Assembly (NCBI RefSeq): GCF_003610555.1
Contig: NZ_RAPQ01000008.1
Span: forward strand, 1,604,490 to 1,668,489
Source: Marinifilum flexuosum
Lineage (GTDB): Bacteria; Bacteroidota; Bacteroidia; Bacteroidales; Marinifilaceae
Length of the DNA stretch: 64,000 nucleotides
Direction: 5' to 3'
Part shown: positions 45,902 through 55,910 of the stretch, piece by piece
Position numbering within the stretch: the stretch's first letter is position 1
How the letters are laid out: each line of letters begins with the position of its first letter
Translations under genes and position numbers: made by a program
Notes under the pieces: generated by a model
What the model was told of the DNA's origin: nothing
Database searches by the model: none
Seen by the model: only the letters and a program-made list of their open reading frames with translations

Positions 45902-47323
45902 ATGAAAGTTTTTAAAAACTCGTGGAATGTTGTATTACTGCTTTGTGCAGTTGTGTTTAGTGGAGCTTTAAGCTCATGTAGCGATGATGAAAATTTAAGT
46001 GACCTAACCGGATTTTTGTCTTTTGGTTTTTCAGATGAAGCATTAAAAGATTATGAATTCACCATTGGTGATAATGGTATAATTACCAATCAGATTGCCT
46101 TACCTTATGGATTTGACGCATCTTCTTTGACTCCTGTTTTTTCATCAGTTCCTATGTCTAGCGTTTATGTTGGTGATGCTCAGCAAACTAGTGGTTCTGC
46201 AGCAATGGATTTTTCAAGTGAGGTAGTTTATAAAGTAGTAGCAGAAAATGGAACAAATCAAGTAAGCTATACTGTTGTTGTTAATGTCGCAAAGGATATT
46301 ACAGCTTGGTCCAACTTGGCTCCAGATGCTAAATTCCCGGATTACACATCTTTAGTTGGTTTCAAAATTGGAGAGAAGTATTTTGTTATGGGAGGTAAAA
46401 AAGGTGCTTCAGGTATTGGAGGACACACCTACGGAATTCATTCTTCAACCGATGGTACTGAGTTTTCTGCAGTAAATACCAATATTTTCAAGGAGTATGG
46501 TATGGGATTAGGTGCCGCAGCAGTTAAACATGGTAACAAGCAATTGTTAATCGGTGGTTATACGCCATCTGATTATGAAGTTTGGGGAGAGACTGGTAAT
46601 GGTTACGGAATCAATACTGTATGGTCATCGGAAGACGGAGAAACATGGACCAAAGTAAATGAAGGTGCTTCGGATGAGCAGAAATTTACAGCCAGAACCA
46701 ATGCTTCTGTAGCTAATTTGAATGGTGATCTTTACCTAACAGGTGGATATTCTGTAGGTTTTGGTGCTCCTCAAGGTGCCATGAATGATGTTTGGAAATC
46801 TACAGATGGAGGTGCTACCTGGTCAACACTAGATGCACAATTCGGAGAAGATTTTGTAGCAAGAGCTGATAGTAAATTAATCGTTTACAAAGACGAATTG
46901 TATTTAATTGGAGGAAGAACAAAATTCCCATATAATTATTTCAATGAGATTTACAAGTCTGCTGATGGTATAAGCTGGACAAAAGTTGATGTAGCAGCTC
47001 CGTTTGCAGCTCGTGCTAGTTTCTCTTGTTTTGTTTACAATGATAGAATGTATGTTCTTGCCGGTTTAGGTAATAAGGAAGTTACAGAAGGTGAAACAAC
47101 TACTTCGGTTGACGTATTCTACAATGACCTATGGGTTTCAGAAGACGGTGGTGTAAACTGGACAGAAATGAAAACAGGAGCACTTCCTGAAGGATTTGCT
47201 GCAAGATATGGTCAGGCAATTGTTGTTGACGGAAATACTATTCACATCTTTGGAGGTAATGGTCAAGACGCCGAAGGTAGCGCAAAAGTATATACTGATG
47301 CCTGGAAAGGTACATTGAACTAA
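45902..47323 (+). CDS. Kelch/propeller surface lipoprotein (DUF6242-like)
   Basis: 473 residues. Lipobox LSSCSDD. Residues about 35-135 form an Ig-like domain (EFTIGDNGIITNQIALPYG, VVAENGTNQVSYTVVV), as in DUF6242/DUF5018-type proteins. The remaining 330 residues are kelch-type blades, repeating motifs such as YFVMGGKKG, LLIGGYTPS, LYLTGGYSVG, LYLIGGRTK and MYVLAGLGN with WSSEDGETWTKV or WKSTDGGATWSTL between them. Probably binds a surface ligand for the two flanking SusC transporters. Confidence 0.75.
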   Translation: MKVFKNSWNVVLLLCAVVFSGALSSCSDDENLSDLTGFLSFGFSDEALKDYEFTIGDNGIITNQIALPYGFDASSLTPVFSSVPMSSVYVGDAQQTSGSAAMDFSSEVVYKVVAENGTNQVSYTVVVNVAKDITAWSNLAPDAKFPDYTSLVGFKIGEKYFVMGGKKGASGIGGHTYGIHSSTDGTEFSAVNTNIFKEYGMGLGAAAVKHGNKQLLIGGYTPSDYEVWGETGNGYGINTVWSSEDGETWTKVNEGASDEQKFTARTNASVANLNGDLYLTGGYSVGFGAPQGAMNDVWKSTDGGATWSTLDAQFGEDFVARADSKLIVYKDELYLIGGRTKFPYNYFNEIYKSADGISWTKVDVAAPFAARASFSCFVYNDRMYVLAGLGNKEVTEGETTTSVDVFYNDLWVSEDGGVNWTEMKTGALPEGFAARYGQAIVVDGNTIHIFGGNGQDAEGSAKVYTDAWKGTLN

Positions 47324-47330
47324 TCATTAG

Positions 47331-47357
47331 GAGAGTCTCGTTAAGGGCGGGACTCTC
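47331..47357 (+). terminator. Terminator after the kelch lipoprotein gene
   Basis: GAGAGTCTCG (47331-47340) pairs with CGGGACTCTC (47348-47357), one G-T pair, just after the stop codon. The T-run that follows is weak. Confidence 0.65.
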
Positions 47358-47457
47358 ACTTCTATCAAAAACACAAATTATTGGCAGATGATTCGTGTTG
47401 TGCAGACTATAATGGTTTGCATTAAATAGAGCCTATAGAATAGGCATTTCAGAGAAC

Positions 47458-47468
47458 ATGTAGTAAAT
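47458..47468 (+). promoter_or_regulatory. ATGTAGTAAAT motif, copy 3
   Basis: Third copy of the 11-base motif, ending only 3 bases before the ATG of the second susC-like gene, so it overlaps the region where ribosomes load. Confidence 0.4.
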
Positions 47469-47471
47469 CTC

Positions 47472-50400
47472 ATGAATATGAATAAGATATTGGTCATGTT
47501 GCTGGCTATAATGACTATGCTTGGAGGAAATCTTCACGCTCAATCATACAAAGCGCAGGAACTTAAGACAAAAAAAATAACAGGTACTGTTTTAATCAGT
47601 GAAGACAAATCACCGGCCATTGGTGCTACGGTGATTGTAAAAGGAACTACCAATGGTTCTGCTGTAGATTTCGATGGAAAATTTTTAATTACAGCAAATG
47701 AAGGAGATATCTTGTTAATATCTTCGATTGGATATGTTTCGCAGGAAATTAAAGTGACACAAAAATCACATTATGACATTTTGTTGAAAACCGATAATGT
47801 GGCATTAAAGGAAATTGCAGTTATTGGTTATGGTGTTCAGGAAAGAAGGGATTTAACAGGAGCAGTGACTTCAATTAATCTCGAAGCATTAGAGCAACCA
47901 GCTTTAAGTATCGATAATGCATTGGCAGGTCAAGTTGCTGGTGTTCAAATTAACTCTAGTAGTGGAGCACCGGGAAGTGCTACAGCAATTACCATTCGAG
48001 GAATAACATCATTAGATGGGGATAATAATCCACTTTTTATTATTGATGGGGTTCCTGTTTATGGTGTAGGAAGTCATTCAAGCACTTCCTTTTCACAAGG
48101 AAGTATTGCAGCAGTTGCAATTGGAGGAAATAGTGCTTCTGGACAAATTGGAGCCAATTCCGAATTTGAAAGAAACCCATTGGCCAATCTGAATATGGAT
48201 GATATTGAGTCCATTGAGATATTAAAAGATGCTTATGCAACAGCAATCTATGGGTCACGAGGTGGAGCTGGTGTTGTATTAATTACAACAAAACGAGGAA
48301 AAAAAGGTCAACCTAAAGTCAATTTAAATATCTCAACATTGGTCGCAGAACCTGTTGGTGTACCCGATGTTTTAAATGGAGATCAATATGTTGATTTTTA
48401 CAATGCTTATGAAGGTCCGGATAAAGACGGGAATTACCGTTTTAATAAGGGGCTAAATACAGATTGGTTCAATAAAGTAACAAGAACAGCAATTACAAAT
48501 AATGTTTCAGCAACAGTATCTGCAGGAACAGATAAAAGCACTTACTTTTTATCATTATCTTATCTCGATCAGGATTCTTATGTAATTAACAACGATTTTA
48601 AAAGATATACATCAAGAATCAATTATGAATACAAGTCTAGTGAGAAATTTAGATTTGGTAATAATTTGACATTTTCTTATACAGATAACAACTCTTTAAA
48701 CTCAGGTAGTGTGTATAGAAATTCTATTCTTGCTAACCCTAGTAAATCTGTAAAAGATGAAGATGGGATGTATAATTTTGTTGAAAATAAGCAATCTCAA
48801 TTCAATCCTGTTGCGACAGCAAAAGAATCGATTAACTATGTGAGAGATAGAAGATTGATTGGTAATTTGTATGCAGAATACAAGGCCTTGCCATGGTTGA
48901 CTTTTCGTTCAGAATTTGGTATTGATTTGATGGTATCTAAAGCTTATAATAAAAATATGGCTTATGAGAAGATTGATAGAGAAGGGAATGCCAATCAGAC
49001 CAACATACAAAATATGAAATATGTGTTCAACAATACAGCTACAATTTATAAAGAGCTAGGCGAACACGTTTTTAATGGAGTAATAGGACAGTCATTTGAA
49101 ACATCAGATGAAGATATTGTAAATATTAGCGGTGAAGGTTTCCCTACGAATGATGTTTTAAGTATAAGTCAAGCCGATAAATCAAAGGTTGGTCAGGCAG
49201 TGCGAAGAGAGTGGGCAATGATGTCTTTCTTTGCAAGAATGAACTACCGATGGCTAGATAAATATATGGCAGGGGTTACCTACCGTATTGATGGTTCATC
49301 TCGTTTTAATAAGAATGAAAGGTACGTTGGCTTCCCTTCGTTCTCTTTAGGTTGGAGATTTTCCAAAGAACAATTTATGGAAGCCTATACTTGGGTTACT
49401 GATGCAAAAATTCGAGCTAGTTTGGGATTTAGTGGGATTTCAGGCTCAGGTGGTTATTATGGGCACCAAGGACAATATGTATTGAAACAGCAAGCTCCTA
49501 AATACGGTAGTAATAATATTTTAGAAGTTGAGCAAGCTAGTAATCCTGATTTGAAATGGGAGAAAACCAAGACACTGGATATCGGATTGGATCTTACTCT
49601 TTTTGATGATAAAGTTCAATTCACTTTTGATTATTACAATAAGAAGAGTATAGACATGTTGATACGATCTTCTGTACCATGGTATTCCGGATATTCAGGT
49701 CAAAAACAGAATTTGGTAGATATGACAAATCAAGGTGTGGAATTTTCTTTAAATACCTTGAATATAAATAAGGAATTTAAGTGGAGTACCAATTTTAATA
49801 TTGCAAAAAATACCAATGAGGTTACAAATCTGAATGTAGATGGTTCGTATAAACCGGGTGGTGCCGAGACAGCATATGCTTTTTATCAAGTAGGTGAATC
49901 AGCTACTGCATGGTTCCTGTACGATTGGCATTCAGTAGATCCACTAACAGGTAACCCTCTATGGAGATATTCAGATGGAAGCATCTCAACAACTCCTCCT
50001 GCCTCTATTACGAGCAATGCTACGACAGATAATAAATTTGTTATGGGTGATCGCATGCCTGAATTTACTGGAGGTATTACTAATGTTTTCTCTTATAGGA
50101 ATTTTGAATTGAATACGATGTTTGCTTTTTCTTATGGAGGAAAAATTATGAATGGAACAAGAGCGGAATTGCTTACCTATTCTGATCAGAATTATCGTAA
50201 TTTAAGTCGTGATATTTTGGATGAATGGATTATTGCTGGTCATAAAACCGATATTCCAAAGAGGAATAATAAGTCTATTGTTAAAACTGGATTTGGGGAT
50301 GGAAAGACTGACTATACGGTAAGTAGACAGTCAGACAGGTTTCTTGAAGATGGCTCATTTATTCGATTAAAGAATATTTCGCTAACTTACCGCTTTAATC

Positions 50401-50597
50401 CAGAGCGAATTCGTAGAATAGGACTTAGAAGTTTAGCAGTGTATTTAAAAGGATCCAATCTGCTTACATGGACAAAATACAGTGGTCCAGATCCTGAAGT
50501 GAGTGCATTTGGGTCGTCAGCGGCATATGCTGGAAATGATGAATTAACGATCCCTCAGCAAAAATCAATTCAGGTTGGAGTTAAAATTGGACTTTAA
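47472..50597 (+). CDS. SusC/RagA TonB-dependent transporter without STN domain
   Basis: 1041 residues. Signal peptide (ending about residue 24, NLHAQS), carboxypeptidase-regulatory-like domain (GTVLISEDKSPAIGATVIVK), plug (IRGITSLDGDNNPLFIIDG, ILKDAYATAIYGSRGGAGV) and barrel ending ...VKIGL. It resembles the upstream susC-like protein closely in plug and barrel (VSAFG near the end; NPDLKWEKTKTLDIGLD) but lacks STN, so it does not signal. A SusD gene starts 3 bases after its stop. Confidence 0.94.
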   Translation: MNMNKILVMLLAIMTMLGGNLHAQSYKAQELKTKKITGTVLISEDKSPAIGATVIVKGTTNGSAVDFDGKFLITANEGDILLISSIGYVSQEIKVTQKSHYDILLKTDNVALKEIAVIGYGVQERRDLTGAVTSINLEALEQPALSIDNALAGQVAGVQINSSSGAPGSATAITIRGITSLDGDNNPLFIIDGVPVYGVGSHSSTSFSQGSIAAVAIGGNSASGQIGANSEFERNPLANLNMDDIESIEILKDAYATAIYGSRGGAGVVLITTKRGKKGQPKVNLNISTLVAEPVGVPDVLNGDQYVDFYNAYEGPDKDGNYRFNKGLNTDWFNKVTRTAITNNVSATVSAGTDKSTYFLSLSYLDQDSYVINNDFKRYTSRINYEYKSSEKFRFGNNLTFSYTDNNSLNSGSVYRNSILANPSKSVKDEDGMYNFVENKQSQFNPVATAKESINYVRDRRLIGNLYAEYKALPWLTFRSEFGIDLMVSKAYNKNMAYEKIDREGNANQTNIQNMKYVFNNTATIYKELGEHVFNGVIGQSFETSDEDIVNISGEGFPTNDVLSISQADKSKVGQAVRREWAMMSFFARMNYRWLDKYMAGVTYRIDGSSRFNKNERYVGFPSFSLGWRFSKEQFMEAYTWVTDAKIRASLGFSGISGSGGYYGHQGQYVLKQQAPKYGSNNILEVEQASNPDLKWEKTKTLDIGLDLTLFDDKVQFTFDYYNKKSIDMLIRSSVPWYSGYSGQKQNLVDMTNQGVEFSLNTLNINKEFKWSTNFNIAKNTNEVTNLNVDGSYKPGGAETAYAFYQVGESATAWFLYDWHSVDPLTGNPLWRYSDGSISTTPPASITSNATTDNKFVMGDRMPEFTGGITNVFSYRNFELNTMFAFSYGGKIMNGTRAELLTYSDQNYRNLSRDILDEWIIAGHKTDIPKRNNKSIVKTGFGDGKTDYTVSRQSDRFLEDGSFIRLKNISLTYRFNPERIRRIGLRSLAVYLKGSNLLTWTKYSGPDPEVSAFGSSAAYAGNDELTIPQQKSIQVGVKIGL

Positions 50598-50599
50598 AA

Positions 50600-52036
50600 A
50601 TGAAAGAGATGAAAGATAGAAAATACAATAGATACGGATTGGCAATTGTTGTTCTGGCTTGTCTACTTTCAGCTTGTGATAAGCAACTGGATCTAGCACC
50701 TGAAGATACAACTGTAGAGACAGAAGTATTTCAGTCAGAAAGTTCTGCAGAATCAGCCTTAATGGATGTTTACAATAAAACCTTTGAGGCCAATAATGCT
50801 ACCTCTTATATATTTGGTGATTTTTCAACAGACTTGTTGGTAAGCAAAAGCGATTACTATGATCTTGTAAACTCAGGAGAAATTCCGGTTGATGATAGTT
50901 ACTTTGTTGGTGGTTCATGGGAAAAATCTTATTCAGCAATTAATGTTGCCAATGTAATTATTGAATCTGCTCCAAAACTTGGTACCTACAGAGAAGAAGT
51001 TATCAGGCAACATGTTGCCGAAGCTAAATTTTTAAGAGCTTATAACTATTTAATGCTTCAAAAACTTTTTGGAGATGGCGCCTTAACAGGAAAAATGAAT
51101 GGTTTAGGTTTACCTTTGCAATTAACACCATATGAGGGAATCAAGTGGAATGCCGGTAATGCCATTACTCGTTCAACAGTTCAAGAAACTTACGGTCAGA
51201 TTATTAAAGATTTAACAGACGCATTGCCTGATTTGAAAGAAAACTATAAAGATGACTTAGAAACTCGAGCACGCGCAACCAAAGGAAGTGTGCATGCCTT
51301 GTTGTCAAGAGTATATCTTTATATGGGAAATTTTGAAAAGGCTGCCAGTGAATCTGCATTTTTAATTGGGAATGAAAACTATAGGTTAAATGCTGATTTA
51401 AGATCTGTATTTCCAATGAGTAGTGGATATGATGTTAGTTTAGATGCGGAATACATCTATGCAATTCCATTGACATGGAACAATGGTGACCATCAGTTTG
51501 GGACTCATTATTTTTCTTACTACCACAAATATTCTGCATATGCTGCCGATGATTTCTTGGCAAAATATACAGATACGGATCAAAGAAAAACCAAACTAAT
51601 TTGGCAAGCTTACACCAAGGGGCAAAACCCAACAAAATTGACAACGGCCAAATTTAATAATGATCGTGGAAGAGATAACATTCCAATGATTCGTCTTTCT
51701 GAAATGTATTTAACCAGGGCCGAGGCATTGGCCAGAACTTCGGGAGTAAATCAAGAATCAGTAAATCTGTTAAATGCTATTGCAAGTAGAGCAGATAGTG
51801 AATTTACCAATTATACTACTGGAGATTTTGCTAATGCAGATGCTTTAATTGACAGAATTTTATTGGAGCGGGAATTGGAGTTGTGCTTTGAAGGTTTACA
51901 TCGTTACGACCTAATTCGAACAGGTAGAAAACTGAAGAACAAAGATCTTCCGGAAAACAAATATGTGCTACCAATTCCTAAGCGAGAAATTGAAATCACG
52001 AAGGGAAGTTTGGTTCAGAATCCCGGATACTTATAG
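50600..52036 (+). CDS. SusD/RagB-family nutrient-binding lipoprotein
   Basis: 478 residues. Lipobox LLSACDKQ. SusD signatures: LDLAPEDTTVETEVFQ near the N-terminus, AEAKFLRAYNYLMLQKLFG in the TPR region, MIRLSEMYLTRAEALARTSG, ERELELCFEGLHRYDLIRTG and the end YVLPIPKREIEIT. Forms the lid of the SusC-like channel encoded 3 bases upstream. Ligand unknown. It may also serve the SusD-less transporter at 42138. Confidence 0.95.
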   Translation: MKEMKDRKYNRYGLAIVVLACLLSACDKQLDLAPEDTTVETEVFQSESSAESALMDVYNKTFEANNATSYIFGDFSTDLLVSKSDYYDLVNSGEIPVDDSYFVGGSWEKSYSAINVANVIIESAPKLGTYREEVIRQHVAEAKFLRAYNYLMLQKLFGDGALTGKMNGLGLPLQLTPYEGIKWNAGNAITRSTVQETYGQIIKDLTDALPDLKENYKDDLETRARATKGSVHALLSRVYLYMGNFEKAASESAFLIGNENYRLNADLRSVFPMSSGYDVSLDAEYIYAIPLTWNNGDHQFGTHYFSYYHKYSAYAADDFLAKYTDTDQRKTKLIWQAYTKGQNPTKLTTAKFNNDRGRDNIPMIRLSEMYLTRAEALARTSGVNQESVNLLNAIASRADSEFTNYTTGDFANADALIDRILLERELELCFEGLHRYDLIRTGRKLKNKDLPENKYVLPIPKREIEITKGSLVQNPGYL

Positions 52037-52092
52037 AAGGAATCATCTCAATTCAAAAATAAATCAAAAATTTCATAGTCTAATAATTTGTT

Positions 52093-52123
52093 GAGAGTAG
52101 CCTGATCATAATTCAGGCCTCTC
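52093..52123 (+). terminator. Possible weak terminator after susD
   Basis: GAGAG (52093-52097), two bulged bases, GCCTGA pair with TCAGGC CTCTC (52113-52123). No T-run follows, so the thioredoxin genes downstream may be part of the same transcript. Confidence 0.35.
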
Positions 52124-52160
52124 TTGGCAAGACTATATCTCTATTCTTAAAACTCAAAGA

Positions 52161-53300
52161 ATGAATACTAGATTATTATCAATTGTACTGGTGGTTCTGT
52201 TTTCATTTTCAAACAATATCATGGCAAATAGCCTGACTGATGAAAATGAAGTAAAGGGAATCAAATTCAATCATTCAGATTGGAGTACAATTTTAAAAAA
52301 AGCAGATGAAGAGCAAAAAATGGTCTTTATAGATTGCTATACCACATGGTGTGGCCCTTGTAAAATGATGGCTAAAAATACTTTTACTCAACAAGAGGTT
52401 GGAGAATTTTTCAATAAGAATTTCATTAATGTGAAATTGGATATGGAAAAGGAACCTGGGAAAAGTTTGAAGACAATTCTTGGAGTAAATGCATACCCAA
52501 CATTGGTGGTAATTAATGCAAAACAAGAAATCATCCATAAAGCTGTTGGAGCACTTCAGAAAGAAGAACTACTAAAGTTCGCCGCTGAGGCTCTAAAAGG
52601 AACAGGAACTCTTTCAAGCTATCATGCAAAATACAAGAAGGAGGGAGTTGCCAATAAAAAGTTTGTTCTGGAATATTTACAAAAACTTGAAGCTGCTAAT
52701 GAAAAAGAGCAACTGACTAGCGTAATCAACCGTTATTTCGAGCAATTGGAGAAGAAGGATTTACTGGAAAAGGAGAACTGGAATCTTCTTAAGAAGTACG
52801 TTGAGTCTATTCACAATAAAGCCTTTCAGTTGGTGCTAAATAATCAGTCAGAGTTTATTGAAGTTTTTGGACAAAAAGAGGTGGAGGACAAGGTATATTT
52901 CACTTTCCTGAGAGAAGGTAATCAGCTTTGTGACAAGAAAGAGAATGGCGATTTTGTTTTGAATCAGGAGAAAAAGAAGAGCTTTCTGAATCAGTTGAAA
53001 AAGAATAAAGTAAGGAGCAAAGAAACGATAAAGGCTTATTCTGAAATGTCAACTTCAAGATCTATAAAAGATTGGGGCGCCTATATCACGAAAGTATCAA
53101 AATACTTAAAGGATGGAAGTATCGATAAAGGAGCAATGTCATTGTACAATTACGCCTTACCTGTTGAGAGAGCAGTTCAAGATAAAGAGTTGAGAGCTAA
53201 GGTTGCAGAATGGTGTGATATGGGTATGAAGATAGAGGGGATAAATCCAGGCTTTGCAAATGCTTTTCAGCAATTGAAAGGTAAGTTAGTCGAAAAATAG
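52161..53300 (+). CDS. Periplasmic thioredoxin-family protein with helical C-domain
   Basis: 379 residues. A signal peptide (about 1-23) precedes a thioredoxin fold whose active site is CYTTWCGPCKMMAKNTF (CGPC, about residue 67), with the cis-proline segment NAYPTLVVI. From about residue 160 a helical domain of about 220 residues follows (YHAKYKKEGVANKKFVLEY, ELEKKDLL-type repeats). It is the tandem paralogue of the next gene; the decayed gene at 30.8 kb carries the same C-domain. A thiol reductase acting in the periplasm is likely; partner unknown. Confidence 0.85.
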   Translation: MNTRLLSIVLVVLFSFSNNIMANSLTDENEVKGIKFNHSDWSTILKKADEEQKMVFIDCYTTWCGPCKMMAKNTFTQQEVGEFFNKNFINVKLDMEKEPGKSLKTILGVNAYPTLVVINAKQEIIHKAVGALQKEELLKFAAEALKGTGTLSSYHAKYKKEGVANKKFVLEYLQKLEAANEKEQLTSVINRYFEQLEKKDLLEKENWNLLKKYVESIHNKAFQLVLNNQSEFIEVFGQKEVEDKVYFTFLREGNQLCDKKENGDFVLNQEKKKSFLNQLKKNKVRSKETIKAYSEMSTSRSIKDWGAYITKVSKYLKDGSIDKGAMSLYNYALPVERAVQDKELRAKVAEWCDMGMKIEGINPGFANAFQQLKGKLVEK

Positions 53301-53381
53301 GGAACCGGCTTGGATCTTTACTTTGAGATCTAATTTGAATATACTTTAAACAAGAAACCTACTAATAATAAAAGGAACCAA

Positions 53382-54641
53382 ATGAAGAAAGTATTTACAT
53401 TAATGACAGTGACACTAATGCTCCTTTTTCTGTCAGGAAATGTTGAAGCTCAAAACCGCGAGGTAGAATTTGAACATGCAAGCTGGAAAAAGGTTTTGAA
53501 AAAAGCCAAAAAGCAAGACAAACTGATTTTTGTGGATTGTTACACATCTTGGTGCGGACCATGTAAGATGATGGCCAGAGATGTTTTCACGCAGGATCAT
53601 GTTGCTGATTTCTTCAATAGCAATTTTGTGAATTTCAAGATTGATATGGAGAAAGGGGAAGGCCCTGAGTTGAAACCGGGATGGAAGATTAATGCCTATC
53701 CAACATTCTTGATCATCAACACTAAAGGAGAAGTCATCCACAGAATTGTAGGAGCTTATGGAGCAGATGAATTCATAGAGTATGTAAAAGAAGCTCGAGC
53801 AGAAGATAAAAACTTCGCAGCTTTGTCGAAGGCTTATGAAACAGGTAAAAGAGATGGAGAATTCATGTTTTCTTACCTAAGAGCATTGCGTTTGGCCAAC
53901 CTGGGTAAAGAAGAAGCAAGAAAAGCAAATAAGTACATTGCAAGTTTGGCTAAGGATGACTTGTTAAAAAAGGAAAACTGGAATATTATCAAGTATTTCA
54001 TGAAAGAACCTTTAACTGATGAGTTTAGATTTGTTCTTGTGAACAGGAATCGTTTTGCTGAAATACATGGACAAAAAGAGATTGATGACAAGATCTACAA
54101 TACTTTCAGTAAGAAAATCGAATCCTTTCAATTCTTCTATCCAGGAAATGGAAGAGAGTATGACAAAGCTGGTTTTGACAGAATGATTCAAGATCTACAA
54201 ACTTCGGATTTTCCAAAAGCAACAGAATTAATTGCAATTGCTTTAAAGAACGAATATCAAAGACAAAATGATTGGAGCAAATATGCAACTGTAATTGATG
54301 GAGCAATGGATTTTGCTTTGTTGAAGAACTACGAAAATCAGTTCGGTTATTTCGATTCAGCAGCATCTATGATTGCGAAAGCTTCAAAAGATAAAGAACT
54401 ATTGACAAGAGCACTGCGTTGGGCAGCTTATGCGGCAGAACAGGAAGGTAGAGTGGAGCATAAATCAGGATATCTGGCAACCAAAGCAAAATTGTTGGAA
54501 TTGGTCGGAAATGCAGATGCTGCAAAAACAGCAAAGATAGAATCTGACAAAGCAGACAAAGCAGCAGAGAAGGCTGGAACCAAAATTATTTCAGTACCCA
54601 TGATGAAACTGGGAGGAATGAAACCGGCAAAGAAGAAATAG
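53382..54641 (+). CDS. Periplasmic thioredoxin-family protein, tandem paralogue
   Basis: 419 residues with signal peptide (ending GNVEAQN), thioredoxin active site CYTSWCGPCKMMARDVF and cis-proline NAYPTFLII, and the same helical C-domain as its neighbour (KKDLLEKENWN in one, KDDLLKKENWN in the other; FIEVFGQKE versus FAEIHGQKE). The C-terminus is longer and ends in a lysine/alanine-rich tail. The two genes, 81 bases apart, are a tandem duplication that has diverged. Confidence 0.85.
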   Translation: MKKVFTLMTVTLMLLFLSGNVEAQNREVEFEHASWKKVLKKAKKQDKLIFVDCYTSWCGPCKMMARDVFTQDHVADFFNSNFVNFKIDMEKGEGPELKPGWKINAYPTFLIINTKGEVIHRIVGAYGADEFIEYVKEARAEDKNFAALSKAYETGKRDGEFMFSYLRALRLANLGKEEARKANKYIASLAKDDLLKKENWNIIKYFMKEPLTDEFRFVLVNRNRFAEIHGQKEIDDKIYNTFSKKIESFQFFYPGNGREYDKAGFDRMIQDLQTSDFPKATELIAIALKNEYQRQNDWSKYATVIDGAMDFALLKNYENQFGYFDSAASMIAKASKDKELLTRALRWAAYAAEQEGRVEHKSGYLATKAKLLELVGNADAAKTAKIESDKADKAAEKAGTKIISVPMMKLGGMKPAKKK

Positions 54642-54742
54642 GAAGTTTTAAGTGAAAAATATATAGAAGGTTTTAGAACGAAAGAAGTTTGTTAAAATCT
54701 TAAAAAATATTCGATACTAATTATTCATTATTAATTAAAAAG

Positions 54743-55879
54743 ATGAGAACAATATTAATCGCACTAATCAGTGTAATGTTATTTAGCTGTGCACAGCAAC
54801 CAAAAGACAATACCATCACCATTAAGGGAAAAGTGGAATTTCCTGATAATAGCTATAAGATGACAATTGTTAAGAGAAATGGTTTTGAAAAGACAATTAT
54901 TGATTCGGTAGAGTTGAAACCAGATAACACCTATGAGTTCAAAATGAACGTAGATCAACCAGGGGTTTACGTTTTGGATTGTCAAAAATGGCAGTCGGTA
55001 CGTTTCTGGGCTGAAGATGAAGATTTGGAAATCGATTTTAGAGGAAGAGATACTGCAAAAATCAAGATCAAGAACCCTCCGTTTGTATATATAAAAGGTG
55101 GACCAAACAATGAGGTAATGAACTTGTTATCATTCAACAGCTATCGTTCTTACCAGGGGATGATCGCTGCAGGGAAAGTAATATATCAAGCTTCGAAATC
55201 AGATTGTAAAGAATGGAAAGAAAGTGCTGCTCAGGGTTATAACAGAAACTATGTGCAAAGTGATGCTTACATGCGCTACGTGGCCAAGCACTATGCTGAT
55301 CGAAATTCAATTCTTTCAGTCTTAGGTTCATTAAGAAAAGAAAGTGATAAGGAACTTAAAGAGAATATTCTTAAGACTCTGGAAGCAAAGAATCCAAATT
55401 ATCAACCATTATTAGATTATAAGAATGAACTGGCAGAGGCCAAAGCAGCAAGAGAGAGAATGATGGAAGGTAAAGTTGCTCCGGATTTTTCATTCCCAAC
55501 AAAGAAAGGTGACAAGAACTATGGTCCAAAGGATTTCCGTGGAAAGTACGTATTGATTGATTTCTGGGCATCATGGTGTGGTCCTTGTCGTCAGGAGATT
55601 CCTCACTTAAAGAAAGAGTATGAGAAGTATCATGACAAGGGATTGGAAATGCTAAGTGTTTCTATCGATCAAAGCAAGAATGCATGGATGAAAGCAATGC
55701 GCAAGGAGAAAATGCCATGGCCACAAGTTCAAGCACCAAAGGCTGGTAAAGATATCATGAAAGAGTATCAGTTCTCAGGAATTCCATTTATCGTACTTCT
55801 TGACAAAGATGGAAAGATTGTTGGAAAGAATTTAAGAGGAGAGAAGTTGGAAAAACTTTTGGAGTCTATTTTCCACTAG
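54743..55879 (+). CDS. TlpA-like thiol-disulfide lipoprotein with DUF4369
   Basis: 378 residues. Lipobox LFSCAQQ. The N-terminal half is DUF4369 (TIKGKVEFPDNSYKM, VYVLDCQKWQSV), then a helical linker, and the C-terminal 140 residues are an AhpC/TSA-type thioredoxin (APDFSFPTKKGD, DFWASWCGPCRQEIPHL, SGIPFIVLLDKDG). Such proteins reduce periplasmic or surface disulfides, with electrons coming from DsbD. Third thioredoxin-fold gene in a row after susD. Confidence 0.9.
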   Translation: MRTILIALISVMLFSCAQQPKDNTITIKGKVEFPDNSYKMTIVKRNGFEKTIIDSVELKPDNTYEFKMNVDQPGVYVLDCQKWQSVRFWAEDEDLEIDFRGRDTAKIKIKNPPFVYIKGGPNNEVMNLLSFNSYRSYQGMIAAGKVIYQASKSDCKEWKESAAQGYNRNYVQSDAYMRYVAKHYADRNSILSVLGSLRKESDKELKENILKTLEAKNPNYQPLLDYKNELAEAKAARERMMEGKVAPDFSFPTKKGDKNYGPKDFRGKYVLIDFWASWCGPCRQEIPHLKKEYEKYHDKGLEMLSVSIDQSKNAWMKAMRKEKMPWPQVQAPKAGKDIMKEYQFSGIPFIVLLDKDGKIVGKNLRGEKLEKLLESIFH

Positions 55880-55910
55880 AACAAGAAAATGTTTATATAA
55901 ATACATTAGT

